Shown here: in pieces, positions 46,945 through 59,877 of the stretch
How the letters are laid out: every line of letters begins with the position of its first letter
How positions within the stretch are numbered: the stretch's first letter is position 1
Assembly: GCF_001598295.1 (NCBI RefSeq)
Contig: NZ_BCYR01000002.1
Coordinates: 124,001 to 188,000, forward strand
DNA length: 64,000 bases
Origin: Klebsiella ornithinolytica NBRC 105727 = ATCC 31898
GTDB lineage: Bacteria; Pseudomonadota; Gammaproteobacteria; Enterobacterales; Enterobacteriaceae
Direction: 5' to 3'
Position numbers and translations under genes: made by a program
Notes under the pieces: generated by a model
The model's database searches: none
What the model saw: only the letters and a program-made list of their open reading frames with translations
Told to the model about the DNA's origin: nothing

Positions 46945-47769
46945 ATGTCTGAAAATGAAAATCTGCTGTTAAGGCTGCGTCAGGGCGTGTCCGGCTACAG
47001 CCCGACACAGCAAAAGCTGGGGGAGTTTGTGCTGGGCGATCCGGCAAAGGTGCTTTACCTGACGATCACCGAACTGGCGCGAGAGAGTGAGACCAGCGAA
47101 GCCAGCGTGACCCGCCTGTGCCGCACGCTGGGCTGCAAGGGCTACAACGAATTTAAGATGGCGCTGGCGCTGGATATTCAGCAGGGTCAACCAACTCAGC
47201 GCAGCGGCGATGAAATTGATAACGTGGTCAATGAATCCGTTCAGGCCTTACAGGACACCGCAAAGCTGCTCGACAGGGCATTGCTCGAACAGGCGGCTCA
47301 GGCGCTGCATCAGGCAGATGCGGTGCAAATATACGGCGTGGCGGCCAGCGCCATTCTTGGCGAGTATCTGCATTACAAGCTGCTGCGCCTCGGCAAGCCC
47401 GCGCAGCTTTTCAGCGACATGCATCGCGCGGCAATGAATGCCACCACGCTTTCAAAAAACACGCTGGTGGTGGCGATTTCCAGCTCCGGCTCCACACGGG
47501 ATCTGCTGCACGTGGTGAAGCTTGCCCGCAAGCGCGGCGTGCAGGTGCTGTCGCTCAGTAACACCCCGCGTAGCCCGCTGGCTTCGCTGAGCGATATTCA
47601 GCTGGTGGCGGCAAAGCCCGAAGGGCCGCTGAGCGCAGGCGCACTCAATGCTAAAGTCGGCGTAATGCTGCTGGTGGAACTGCTGACGACTTCGCTGATT
47701 GCACTTGATGAGCACTACAGCGACGTCAACCAGCAAACGGCCAGCGCAACGCTGCCGCTGCTGCTGTAA
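46945..47769 (+). CDS. RpiR/MurR-family transcriptional regulator
   Basis: 274-residue regulator with an N-terminal helix-turn-helix (ARESETSEASVTRLCRTLGC near residues 46-65) and a C-terminal SIS sugar-phosphate-binding domain (VVAISSSGSTRDLLHVVKLA near residues 174-193). Divergent from the PTS-nanE operon, so it probably controls it in response to a sugar phosphate such as ManNAc-6-P. Ends before a strong terminator shared with eno. Confidence 0.9.
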   Translation: MSENENLLLRLRQGVSGYSPTQQKLGEFVLGDPAKVLYLTITELARESETSEASVTRLCRTLGCKGYNEFKMALALDIQQGQPTQRSGDEIDNVVNESVQALQDTAKLLDRALLEQAAQALHQADAVQIYGVAASAILGEYLHYKLLRLGKPAQLFSDMHRAAMNATTLSKNTLVVAISSSGSTRDLLHVVKLARKRGVQVLSLSNTPRSPLASLSDIQLVAAKPEGPLSAGALNAKVGVMLLVELLTTSLIALDEHYSDVNQQTASATLPLLL

Positions 47770-47790
47770 ATCGGTTAGCTTCAGATATAA

Positions 47791-47815
47791 AAAAACCCGC
47801 CAGGGCGGGTTTTTT
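47791..47815. terminator. Bidirectional terminator between the RpiR gene and eno
   Basis: AAAAACCCGCC pairs with GGCGGGTTTTT around a minimal loop, with A-run and T-run on either side. Works for both the plus-strand regulator and minus-strand eno. Confidence 0.9.
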
Positions 47816-47837
47816 AGATTAAGAGCGAAAGTCAGTC

Positions 47838-50866
<3,029 letters not shown>

Positions 50867-51018
50867 TTAGGGTGAAACGATGGAATAACCAGGACGGGAA
50901 AGTAGTATACCCGAACACGACGAGCGCCACAAACTTTCATTCTCCGTCTCCTTTCCAGGTCATGACAAACATAAGGAGTGAGAAAATAGCCCCTTTTGGG
51001 TAAATGTTTTTGACGCAA

Positions 51019-51062
51019 ATCAAGCGCTTGTCATTTAAAAAATCACACAAATAGCGCTTGAT
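51019..51062. repeat. 10-bp inverted repeat upstream of pyrG
   Basis: ATCAAGCGCT (51019-51028) and AGCGCTTGAT (51053-51062) are exact inverted copies 24 bp apart, in the 223-bp mazG-pyrG spacer. Each contains the self-complementary AAGCGCTT-like core. It could be a hairpin at the end of mazG or a dimeric operator for pyrG; no known regulator matches. Confidence 0.5.
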
Positions 51063-51074
51063 CGCAAAATTTCG

Positions 51075-51866
51075 TTAGAGATCAGTTTCCTGGCGTTTTA
51101 CCTCTTGCCACACTTCTTCCATGATATCGAGGTCTACGCCGGTCATTTCCAGCCCGCGAGCGGCGACAATTCGTTCAACTTCCCGGAAACGACGTTCGAA
51201 TTTCAGGTTCGCTTTCTGCAAGGCGACTTCAGCTTTTACCCCTAAATGGCGGGATAAATTGACCGTTGCGAACAGCAGATCGCCCATTTCCTCCTCCAGT
51301 TTAGCTTCATCTACGACCGCCTGCTGCGCCTCGTGCATGACCTCATCGATCTCTTCATGCACTTTATCCAGCACCGGGCCGAGCGACGTCCAGTCAAAGC
51401 CTACCGCCGAACAGCGACGCTGAATTTTATGCGCGCGCATCAGCGCCGGCAGGCTGTGCGGAATATCGTCCAGCGCGGAATGCTGCGCCTTTTGCGCACG
51501 CTCAGCGCTTTTGATTTGCTCCCAGCGTGCCAGCACTTCGGCGCTGTTGCCGGCAGTCGCATCGCCGAAGATATGCGGATGACGGCGCTCCAGTTTGTCG
51601 CTGATGGCGGCACAGATGTCGTCAAATGCAAAGCGGCCCTCCTCCTGTGCCATCTGGGCGTAGAACACCACCTGAAACAGCAGGTCCCCCAGCTCGCCAC
51701 GCAGATCGTCGAAATCTTCACGGGCGATGGCATCCAGCACTTCGTACGTCTCTTCAAGGGTATACGGGGCGATGGTGGCGAAGGTCTGCTCTTTGTCCCA
51801 CGGACAGCCGTTTTCCGGATCACGCAGGCGTTTCATAATGCCAAGCAGGCGATCGATTTGGGTCAT
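51075..51866 (-). CDS. mazG: MazG, nucleoside triphosphate pyrophosphohydrolase
   Basis: 263-residue NTP pyrophosphatase with two tandem MazG domains. The first has EETYEVLDAIAREDFDDLRGE near residues 37-57 and the second EEIDEVMHEAQQ...EEEMGDLLFATVN near 170-205. Start MTQIDRLLGIMKRLRDPENG chosen. In E. coli mazEF lie between relA and mazG; here relA is directly upstream without them. It follows the relA terminator. Confidence 0.95.
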   Translation of the reverse strand: MTQIDRLLGIMKRLRDPENGCPWDKEQTFATIAPYTLEETYEVLDAIAREDFDDLRGELGDLLFQVVFYAQMAQEEGRFAFDDICAAISDKLERRHPHIFGDATAGNSAEVLARWEQIKSAERAQKAQHSALDDIPHSLPALMRAHKIQRRCSAVGFDWTSLGPVLDKVHEEIDEVMHEAQQAVVDEAKLEEEMGDLLFATVNLSRHLGVKAEVALQKANLKFERRFREVERIVAARGLEMTGVDLDIMEEVWQEVKRQETDL

Positions 51867-51958
51867 AGTGTTTCCTTGCAACATATTGGTTTTATTTACC
51901 TTCCCCGGATAAAACACGGGGAAAAATCAGCGAGGTTCGCGGATAAAAGACGCGCAAA

Positions 51959-51983
51959 ACCCGCTCTCCGTCGGAGAGCGGGT
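51959..51983 (-). terminator. Terminator after relA
   Basis: ACCCGCTCTCC (51959-51969) pairs with GGAGAGCGGGT (51973-51983), an 11-bp stem. On the minus strand it follows the relA stop and ends in TTTT, so relA and mazG can be separate transcripts. Confidence 0.8.
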
Positions 51984-52003
51984 CAGCATGGGAGGAAAAG
52001 CGG

Positions 52004-54241
52004 TTAGCCACCGTGCAGGCGGCGGGCATCAATCACATCCGGAACCTGATTCAGTTTCCCGAGCACGCGGCCGAGGACCTGCAGGTTGTAGATTTCAATA
52101 TTCATATCGATGGTAGCCAGCTGCTGTTTGGTGTCACTGCGACTGGCCACGCCAAGCACGTTCACTTTTTCGTTGGCAAGAATGGTGGTGATATCGCGCA
52201 GCAGGCCGCTACGATCGTTTGCCACCACGCGGACGACCAGCGAGTAGCCTGCGGAGTAGCTTTCTCCCCAGACCGCGTCAACGATACGCTCCGGGGCGTG
52301 CGATTGCAGCTCAGCCAGCTGATCGCAGTCCGCCCGGTGAACGGAAATCCCCCGCCCCTGGGTGATGAAACCGACAATCTCGTCGCCTGGAATCGGCTGA
52401 CAGCAGCGGGCGATGTGGTGCATCAGGTTGCCCACGCCCTCCACCACGACGCGACCATTGTCTTTGCTGCGATTCTGCGGCGCCCAGGTTTTCTGCTGCA
52501 GTTGTTTCAGCGCCGCCGCATCCTGCTCTTCGGCGCTCGGCTTATTAAACTGCGCCTGCAGGAAGTTGACCATCTGGTTAAGGCGGATATCTCCGCCGCC
52601 AATGGCCGCCAGCAGCTCATCCAGCTCATTGAAGTTGTAGCGCGGCAGCAGATGCTTCTCTGCCTCCTTGAGGCTAATCCCCAGGTGCTCAAGCTCATCA
52701 TCAAGAATCTGCCGCCCGGCGAGAATATTCTTGTCGCGATCCTGCTTGCGGAACCAGGCGTGGATTTTGGAACGTCCGCGGCTGGTCGTGACATAGCCGA
52801 GGTTTGGGTTCAGCCAGTCGCGGCTTGGGTTTGGCTGTTTCTGGGTAATGATTTCAATCTGATCGCCCATTTGCAGCTGATAGGTAAAGGGGACAATGCG
52901 CCCGCTGATTTTGGCGCCGATGCAGCGGTGGCCGACGTCGCTATGGATATGGTAGGCAAAGTCGAGCGGCGTGGAGCCGGCAGGTAAATCGACCACGTCG
53001 CCTTTTGGCGTAAAGACGTACACCCGATCGTCAAAGACCTGGCTGCGCACCTCATCGAGCATTTCGCCGGAGTCGGCCATCTCTTCCTGCCAGGCGATCA
53101 GCTTACGCAGCCAGGCAATACGATCTTCATAGCCACGTCCGCCGCCTGCCGCCGCGCCGGCACCTTCTTTGTACTTCCAGTGCGCGGCGACGCCCAGCTC
53201 CGCATCTTCATGCATCTGCCGGGTACGAATCTGGATCTCCACCGTTTTACCGCCCGGCCCCAGCACCACGGTATGAATCGACTGATAGCCATTTGGTTTG
53301 GGATTGGCAACGTAATCATCGAACTCATCCGGCAGATGGCGATAGTGAGTGTGTACTATCCCCAGTGCGGCATAGCAGTCCTGCAGGCGCTCCGCGACAA
53401 TACGTACCGCGCGCACATCAAACAGCTCATCAAAGGTGAGGTGTTTTTTCTGCATTTTGCGCCAGATACTATAGATATGCTTCGGCCGGCCGTAGACTTC
53501 AGCCTTCACGCCTTCGGTTTTCATTTCTGAACGCAGATGACCGACGAACTCTTCAATGTAGTGTTCACGATCGATGCGACGCTCGTGCAGCAGTTTAGCA
53601 ATCCGCTTATATTCGTCGGGATGCAGGTAGCGGAAGCAATAATCTTCCAGCTCCCATTTCAGTTGACCAATGCCTAAACGGTTGGCCAGCGGGGCGTAGA
53701 TATTGGTGCACTCTTTTGCCGCCAGCACGCGTTCGTCTTCGGGCTCATCTTTGACTTCCCGCAGGTGGGCGATACGTTCGGCCAGCTTGATGACCACGCA
53801 GCGGAAGTCGTCGACCATCGCGAGCAGCATGCGGCGAATATTATCGACCTGCTCGGATGAGACCGAATCGGTATGGGTGGCTTTAAGCTGGCGAATCGCC
53901 GCCATATCGCGCACGCCGTGAATCAATGTCACGACGGACTTACCGACGCTCTCCTGCATCACCTCTTCGGTGACGACATTGCCATCCGCCAGCGGAAACA
54001 GCATCGCGGCCCGCAGCGTATCGATATCCATGCTCAGTGTAGAAAGGATTTCCACCATCTCGACACCGCGCCATAACAGCAGATCCGCTCGAGGATGTCC
54101 CTGCGTTTTCTCGCGACAATAGTCCCAGGTTTCGGCTAAGCGTTCACACGACTGCTGGCTGGAAATTCCCAGACTCGCGATCCATTTCTTCGGGTCAAAT
54201 TCACCAGCTTTATTTAAATGTGCACTTCTTACCGCAACCAT
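52004..54241 (-). CDS. relA: RelA, ribosome-associated (p)ppGpp synthetase
   Basis: 745-residue stringent-response enzyme that makes (p)ppGpp when uncharged tRNA occupies the ribosome. The N-terminal pseudo-hydrolase domain lacks the HD catalytic pair, as in RelA rather than SpoT. The synthetase block is RVRAVRI-like FDVRAVRIVAERLQDCYAAL near residue 265, followed by TGS (VYVFTPKGDVVDLPAGSTPL) and a C-terminal ACT domain. Length equals E. coli RelA plus one residue. It is 110 bp from rlmD on the same strand. Confidence 0.97.
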   Translation of the reverse strand: MVAVRSAHLNKAGEFDPKKWIASLGISSQQSCERLAETWDYCREKTQGHPRADLLLWRGVEMVEILSTLSMDIDTLRAAMLFPLADGNVVTEEVMQESVGKSVVTLIHGVRDMAAIRQLKATHTDSVSSEQVDNIRRMLLAMVDDFRCVVIKLAERIAHLREVKDEPEDERVLAAKECTNIYAPLANRLGIGQLKWELEDYCFRYLHPDEYKRIAKLLHERRIDREHYIEEFVGHLRSEMKTEGVKAEVYGRPKHIYSIWRKMQKKHLTFDELFDVRAVRIVAERLQDCYAALGIVHTHYRHLPDEFDDYVANPKPNGYQSIHTVVLGPGGKTVEIQIRTRQMHEDAELGVAAHWKYKEGAGAAAGGGRGYEDRIAWLRKLIAWQEEMADSGEMLDEVRSQVFDDRVYVFTPKGDVVDLPAGSTPLDFAYHIHSDVGHRCIGAKISGRIVPFTYQLQMGDQIEIITQKQPNPSRDWLNPNLGYVTTSRGRSKIHAWFRKQDRDKNILAGRQILDDELEHLGISLKEAEKHLLPRYNFNELDELLAAIGGGDIRLNQMVNFLQAQFNKPSAEEQDAAALKQLQQKTWAPQNRSKDNGRVVVEGVGNLMHHIARCCQPIPGDEIVGFITQGRGISVHRADCDQLAELQSHAPERIVDAVWGESYSAGYSLVVRVVANDRSGLLRDITTILANEKVNVLGVASRSDTKQQLATIDMNIEIYNLQVLGRVLGKLNQVPDVIDARRLHGG

Positions 54242-54351
54242 TGTCCTCTCCTTAAGGGACCTGGCCTGCCGAAGTCGGCAAGCCTCAACGTTGACACTTC
54301 ATCCTTCAGTACGCCGGGGGGGTTGGCTGCCTCGGCCTGATCCGAACGATT

Positions 54352-55656
54352 CTATGTATCTCTGTGCTCAAACAACACCATTGATTCCAGATGTCCGGTA
54401 TGCGGGAACATGTCCAGCATTGCCAGGCGTTGAATCTGATACCCCGCCTGCAGCAGCAGGTCGCTATCGCGCGCCAGGGTCGCCGGATTACAGGAGACAT
54501 AGACGACGCGACGCGGGGCAAGTTTTATAATGTGTGACATCACGCCCGGCGCTCCGGCTCGCGCCGGGTCGAGTAATATTTTATCAAAACCATGCTGCGC
54601 CCAGACCTGGCGGGTCACATCTTCTTCCAGATTTTCATGAAAGAATGTCACGTTGTGCAGCTGATTGAGCGCGGCGTTTTCCCGCCCTTTCGCAACCAGC
54701 GCCGGGACGCCTTCAACGCCCACGACATTGGCCGCACGCGTAGCCAGCGGCAGGGTAAAATTCCCCATCCCGCAGAACAGATCGAGCACCCGATCCTGAG
54801 GCTGAATATCCAGCCACGCCAGCGCCGTTTGCACCATCAGCTGATTGACGCCATCGTTCACCTGGATAAAGTCGCGCGGACTAAACATTAAGCGTAGCCC
54901 GTCTGAGGTATACCATGGGGCTTCCCCACTAATATGTTCCAGTATCTCGCTTTGCGGCGCCAGGTACAGAGCGAGACCGTGAGATTGCGAAAATCGTTCC
55001 AGTTTTTCTTTATCGCCGGCCGGTAATGCTGCCGTGTGGCGCAGGACCATCAGCGGGCCATTGTCCGCCAGCACCAGCTCGACATGCCCGAGCTGACGCG
55101 TTGATTTCAGGCCGGACAAACACTCGCGCACCGCTGGCAGCAATGCCTCAAGATCGGGCACCAAAATGGGGCACTGCACCACATTGATAATGTCGCTGGA
55201 GCCAGCCTGGCGAAAGCCCATCTGTAATTGTTGGGTCTTTGGCTGATAATTCAAGCTCAGACGTGCGCGCCGGCGATATCCCCACGGCGAAGCGGCTATA
55301 ATGTCGTCGACATCCCGCTTCATCAGCCGGGCAAGCGCTGCGCGTTTACTTTGCTGCTGGAGCTCAACGCTGGCATGCTGTTGCTGGCAGCCGCCGCAGG
55401 TACCGAAATGCGGGCAGCGCGGCGTCTGGCGCTGCGGGCTGTCATTAAGACGGCGTTTTACCTGCGCCCGGGAGTACTGTTTTTTGTCTTCAACCACGAC
55501 AACTTCAGCCTGTTCCTGGGGCAATAAGCCATTAACAAATAGCGCTTTACCATGGTGACGAGCAACGCCCTGACCAAAGGGGTCGAGGTCATTGACTGTT
55601 ACGGTTATGATCTGGCGCGTCGTCACACGCCGTTTTGCAGAGTAGAATTGCGCCAT
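54352..55656 (-). CDS. rlmD: RlmD, 23S rRNA m5U1939 methyltransferase
   Basis: 434-residue SAM-dependent RNA methyltransferase. An N-terminal TRAM domain is followed by the [4Fe-4S] ligands [13 protein letters not shown] near residues 81-93. The SAM site is [16 protein letters not shown] near residue 285, and the catalytic Cys is in [11 protein letters not shown] near residue 390. Start [11 protein letters not shown] matches E. coli RlmD (RumA). Confidence 0.97.
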   Translation of the reverse strand: MAQFYSAKRRVTTRQIITVTVNDLDPFGQGVARHHGKALFVNGLLPQEQAEVVVVEDKKQYSRAQVKRRLNDSPQRQTPRCPHFGTCGGCQQQHASVELQQQSKRAALARLMKRDVDDIIAASPWGYRRRARLSLNYQPKTQQLQMGFRQAGSSDIINVVQCPILVPDLEALLPAVRECLSGLKSTRQLGHVELVLADNGPLMVLRHTAALPAGDKEKLERFSQSHGLALYLAPQSEILEHISGEAPWYTSDGLRLMFSPRDFIQVNDGVNQLMVQTALAWLDIQPQDRVLDLFCGMGNFTLPLATRAANVVGVEGVPALVAKGRENAALNQLHNVTFFHENLEEDVTRQVWAQHGFDKILLDPARAGAPGVMSHIIKLAPRRVVYVSCNPATLARDSDLLLQAGYQIQRLAMLDMFPHTGHLESMVLFEHRDT

Positions 55657-55824
55657 CGTAGAGATTTGTCTCAATCAAATAAACTGACTCTATACACGAG
55701 TCCATTCAAGGTGCGTCAGGGCAGCCGGTAAGCGTTCCCGGCGGCGAAGATCGGCCCGTCGCCGAAACCGCCAACGCAAAGGCACTTGATGGATGAAGAG
55801 TATATTCTCCCATAACGGAACCGC

Positions 55825-58578
55825 ATGACCAACTACAGCCTACGTGCTCGCATGATGATTCTTATCCTGGCGCCAACCGTACTGATCGGTTTGTTGCTCA
55901 GTATTTTCTTCGTCGCGCATCGCTATCACGACCTGCAGCGTCAGCTGGAGGACGCCGGGGCCAGTATTATTGAACCCCTGGCAGTCTCCAGTGAATATGG
56001 CATGAATCTGCAAAACCGCGAGTCTATCGGCCAGCTGATTAGCGTGCTGCATCGCCGTCATTCCGATATCGTACGCGCTATTTCCATTTACGATTCGCAA
56101 AACAAGCTGTTCGTCACCTCCAATTTTCAGCTCAATCCCAGCGAGCTACGTCTGGAAAATGGGGAAAAATTTCCTCGCCAGCTGAGCGCGGTGCGCAAGG
56201 GCGACGTCATGATTTTGCGTACGCCTATCGTCTCGGAAAGCTATTCACCCGATGAATCGCCGATGACCGATGCCAAAATGCCCGGCAACATGCTGGGCTA
56301 TGTCGCCCTCGAACTGGATCTCAAATCGGTGCGACTGCAGCAGTACAAAGAGATTTTCATCTCCAGCGTTATGATGCTGTTCTGTATCGGCATCGCGCTG
56401 ATCTTCGGCTGGCGCCTGATGCGCGACGTCACCGGGCCGATCCGCAATATGGTGAATACCGTCGATCGTATTCGTCGCGGCCAGCTCGACAGTCGCGTCG
56501 AAGGGTTTATGCTCGGCGAACTGGATATGCTGAAAAACGGCATCAACTCCATGGCCATGTCGCTGGCGGCCTACCACGAAGAGATGCAGCACAATATCGA
56601 TCAGGCGACCTCCGATCTGCGCGAAACCCTCGAGCAGATGGAGATTCAGAACGTTGAGCTGGATCTGGCGAAGAAGCGCGCCCAGGAAGCGGCCCGCATC
56701 AAATCAGAATTCCTCGCCAATATGTCTCACGAGCTACGAACGCCGCTCAATGGCGTCATTGGCTTTACCCGTCTGACCCTGAAGACCGATTTAAATACCA
56801 CTCAACGCGACCACCTCACCACTATCGAGCGCTCGGCGAACAACCTGCTCGCTATCATTAACGACGTGCTGGACTTCTCGAAGCTGGAAGCGGGTAAACT
56901 GATTCTCGAGAGCATCCCGTTCCTGCTGCGTAATGCGCTGGATGAGGTCGTGACTCTGCTGGCGCACTCCGCCCACGATAAGGGGCTGGAGCTGACGCTG
57001 AACATCAAAAATGATGTTCCGGACAATATTATCGGCGATCCTCTGCGCCTGCAGCAGATCATCACCAATCTGGTGGGCAATGCCATCAAGTTTACCGAAC
57101 ATGGCAATATTGATGTGCTGGTCGAGCAGCGAGCGCTGAGCAACACCAGCGTACAAATCGAAATTCAAATCCACGATACCGGGATCGGGATCCCGGAGCG
57201 CGATCAGTCCCGTCTGTTCCAGGCGTTCCGCCAGGCCGATGCCAGTATTTCCCGCCGCCACGGTGGCACCGGGCTCGGGCTGGTGATAACCCAGCGGCTG
57301 GTCAAAGAGATGGGCGGCGATATCTCATTCCACAGTCAGCCGAATCGCGGCTCCACGTTCTGGTTCCATATCAACCTCGACCTCAATCCCAACGCGGTTC
57401 AGGAGAGCCCGTTAACCCACTGTCTGGCGGGTAAAACGCTGGCCTACATCGAGGCCAATGCGGCGGCGGCGCAGTGCACCATGGAGGTGCTGACGACCCT
57501 GCCGCTGGAGGTGGTGTACAGCCCGACATTCTCCGCGCTGCCGGAAGCCCACTACGATATCCTGCTGGCCGGTCTTCCGGTATCGATGCGTGACCTGAGC
57601 CAGCAAAAGGATAACCTGGCGAAAGCCTGCGCCATGGCCGACCACTTACTGCTGGCGCTCCCCTGCCATGCACAGATTAATGCCGAAACCCTGAAGCAAG
57701 ACGGCGTTGCCGCCTGCCTGCTCAAACCGCTGACCGCCACGCGGTTAATCCCGGCGCTCACCGCCTCCTGCCGGGCCAGGACCCCGATCGTCCTGCCCCA
57801 TTCTGACAGTAGCAAGCTGCCAATGACGGTGATGGCGGTGGACGATAATCCGGCGAACCTGAAGCTTATCGGCGTGCTGCTGGACGATCTGGTCCAGCAC
57901 GTCACGCTGTGTGATAGCGGCCAGCGCGCCGTAGAGCAGGCCAAGGAGATGCAGCTGGATCTGATTCTGATGGATATCCAGATGCCGGATATGGACGGCA
58001 TTCGCGCCTGCGAGCTGATTCGCCACCTTCCTCATCAGCAACAAACGCCGGTGATCGCCGTCACCGCCCACGCGTTTGACGGGCAAAAAGAGAAGCTGAT
58101 GAAGGCCGGGATGAACGACTATCTGGCGAAGCCCATCGAAGAGGATAAGCTGCACAACCTGCTGCTGCGCTATCAGCCGGGAAGGCATACCGCGCCGCTG
58201 CAGGCAGCGGAGCCTGTCGAACCGCCCATCGACTACAACGTGACGCTCAACTGGCAGCTGGCGCTACGCCAGGCCGCCATGAAACCGGACCTGGCGCGGG
58301 AGATGCTGCAAATGCTGATCGCCTTTATGCCAGAAGTGCGTAATAAAGTGGAAGAGCAGCTGGTTGGCGAAGAGCCGGAGGGGCTGCTGGATTTGATTCA
58401 TAAGCTTCACGGAAGCTGCAGCTATAGCGGGGTGCCGCGGCTGAAAAAGCTGTGTCAGACCCTTGAAAGCCAGCTGCGCGCCGGAACCGCCGCCGAAGAT
58501 CTGGAGCCGGAGCTGCTGGAATTGCTGGATGAAATGGATAATGTCACGCGGGAAGCGTGCAAAATGCTGGGCATATAA
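55825..58578 (+). CDS. barA: BarA, hybrid sensor histidine kinase
   Basis: 917-residue tripartite kinase that phosphorylates UvrY and so activates CsrB/C synthesis. The N-terminus has two membrane segments (residues about 10-30 and 170-195) around a periplasmic sensor, then HAMP, HisKA ([16 protein letters not shown], His near 302), HATPase, receiver ([14 protein letters not shown], Asp near 718) and HPt ([16 protein letters not shown]) domains. It is divergent from rlmD. Sensing of short-chain carboxylates is known for E. coli. Confidence 0.97.
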   Translation: MTNYSLRARMMILILAPTVLIGLLLSIFFVAHRYHDLQRQLEDAGASIIEPLAVSSEYGMNLQNRESIGQLISVLHRRHSDIVRAISIYDSQNKLFVTSNFQLNPSELRLENGEKFPRQLSAVRKGDVMILRTPIVSESYSPDESPMTDAKMPGNMLGYVALELDLKSVRLQQYKEIFISSVMMLFCIGIALIFGWRLMRDVTGPIRNMVNTVDRIRRGQLDSRVEGFMLGELDMLKNGINSMAMSLAAYHEEMQHNIDQATSDLRETLEQMEIQNVELDLAKKRAQEAARIKSEFLANMSHELRTPLNGVIGFTRLTLKTDLNTTQRDHLTTIERSANNLLAIINDVLDFSKLEAGKLILESIPFLLRNALDEVVTLLAHSAHDKGLELTLNIKNDVPDNIIGDPLRLQQIITNLVGNAIKFTEHGNIDVLVEQRALSNTSVQIEIQIHDTGIGIPERDQSRLFQAFRQADASISRRHGGTGLGLVITQRLVKEMGGDISFHSQPNRGSTFWFHINLDLNPNAVQESPLTHCLAGKTLAYIEANAAAAQCTMEVLTTLPLEVVYSPTFSALPEAHYDILLAGLPVSMRDLSQQKDNLAKACAMADHLLLALPCHAQINAETLKQDGVAACLLKPLTATRLIPALTASCRARTPIVLPHSDSSKLPMTVMAVDDNPANLKLIGVLLDDLVQHVTLCDSGQRAVEQAKEMQLDLILMDIQMPDMDGIRACELIRHLPHQQQTPVIAVTAHAFDGQKEKLMKAGMNDYLAKPIEEDKLHNLLLRYQPGRHTAPLQAAEPVEPPIDYNVTLNWQLALRQAAMKPDLAREMLQMLIAFMPEVRNKVEEQLVGEEPEGLLDLIHKLHGSCSYSGVPRLKKLCQTLESQLRAGTAAEDLEPELLELLDEMDNVTREACKMLGI

Positions 58579-58667
58579 ATCCCCTTCTCCGGATAGCGCG
58601 GTGCCTGTCCGGGCGGCCATGTAAACGGCATCGCCCCGGCAGGCATCACGCGACCGGGAAAACCGTC

Positions 58668-59807
58668 TTACCGCTTGCGTCCCATGTTCAGCACCGCGGC
58701 AACATTCCTCGCCGTCATGCGCACGTTATCTGCCGCGTTCTCCAGCGCCTCCTCCAGCGTACAGACCGAATAAATCACGCTGAATACCGCATCCAGCCCG
58801 TGCCGGTGAACAATCCCCACGTCCGCGGTCAGGCTGCCGGCAATAGCAATAACCGGTACGTTATAGCGCTGCGCAACCTTTGCTACCCCCACCGGCACCT
58901 TGCCATGGATCGTCTGGCTGTCAATGCGCCCTTCACCGGTAATCACCAGGTCTGCGTCCGCCACCAGCTCCGCCAGGTGCAGCGCATCGGTCACAATCTC
59001 AATCCCCGGACGTAGCCGCGCGCCACAGAAAGCATACAGGGCGGCGCCCATACCGCCTGCCGCGCCACCGCCCTCAAGATGAAGTACGTCGACGGCTAAA
59101 TCGCGTTGAATGATGCGCGCATAGTGCGCCAGCGCGCGGTCGAGACGGACAATCATCTCTGCCGTCGCCCCTTTTTGCGGCCCAAATACCGCCGTAGCGC
59201 CTTCCGGACCCGTTAGCGGATTGGTCACATCGCAGGCCACATCGATGCGGCAATCGGCCAGACGGCTATCCAGTTCGCTCAGATCAATTCGCGCCAGCTG
59301 TTCCAGCGCTCCGCCGCCGGAGGCAATCTGCTGATTATCCGCCGTCAGTAACTTTCCGCCCAGCGCCTGCACCATTCCGGCGCCGCCGTCATTCGTCGCG
59401 CTACCGCCGATACCGATAATAATCTGCTGTACGCCGGCATCCAGCGCGTGGCGAATCAGCTCCCCGGTTCCCCAGGTGGTCGTTAACAATGGGTTACGGC
59501 ACGCCGGCGGGACGCTTTCCAGTCCGCTGGCCGCCGCCATTTCAATAAAAGCACAGCGCTCATCGCCGGAAAGGCCGTAAAAAGCGTCTACCGGTTTATT
59601 CAACGGACCGGTAACCGTAACCTGCACCAGACGCCCCTGAGTGGCGGCAACCATCGCTTCGACGGTCCCTTCGCCGCCATCGGCAACAGGCAACTTGACA
59701 TACTCCGCATCAGGATAAATCTCCTGAAAGCCCGCTTCTATCGCCGTCGCAACATCCAGGGCACTCAGGCTCTCCTTGTATGAATCCGGTGCAATCACTA
59801 TTTTCAT
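58668..59807 (-). CDS. garK: GarK-type glycerate 2-kinase
   Basis: 379-residue kinase that phosphorylates glycerate at position 2, the last step of glucarate use. It begins MKIVIAPDSYKESLSALDVA and shows IGIGGSATNDGGAGMVQALG near residue 128. It matches GarK of E. coli along its length, with GlxK as an alternative name. In E. coli garK is elsewhere; here it follows gudD by 70 bp, so the whole glucarate route is in one operon. Confidence 0.93.
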   Translation of the reverse strand: MKIVIAPDSYKESLSALDVATAIEAGFQEIYPDAEYVKLPVADGGEGTVEAMVAATQGRLVQVTVTGPLNKPVDAFYGLSGDERCAFIEMAAASGLESVPPACRNPLLTTTWGTGELIRHALDAGVQQIIIGIGGSATNDGGAGMVQALGGKLLTADNQQIASGGGALEQLARIDLSELDSRLADCRIDVACDVTNPLTGPEGATAVFGPQKGATAEMIVRLDRALAHYARIIQRDLAVDVLHLEGGGAAGGMGAALYAFCGARLRPGIEIVTDALHLAELVADADLVITGEGRIDSQTIHGKVPVGVAKVAQRYNVPVIAIAGSLTADVGIVHRHGLDAVFSVIYSVCTLEEALENAADNVRMTARNVAAVLNMGRKR

Positions 59808-59877
59808 CCGCTGTCCTTAATATGAACAAACACCCGGTAGCAAAACCATTCCGGTTCCCGCAGGAACCGGATTTTCC

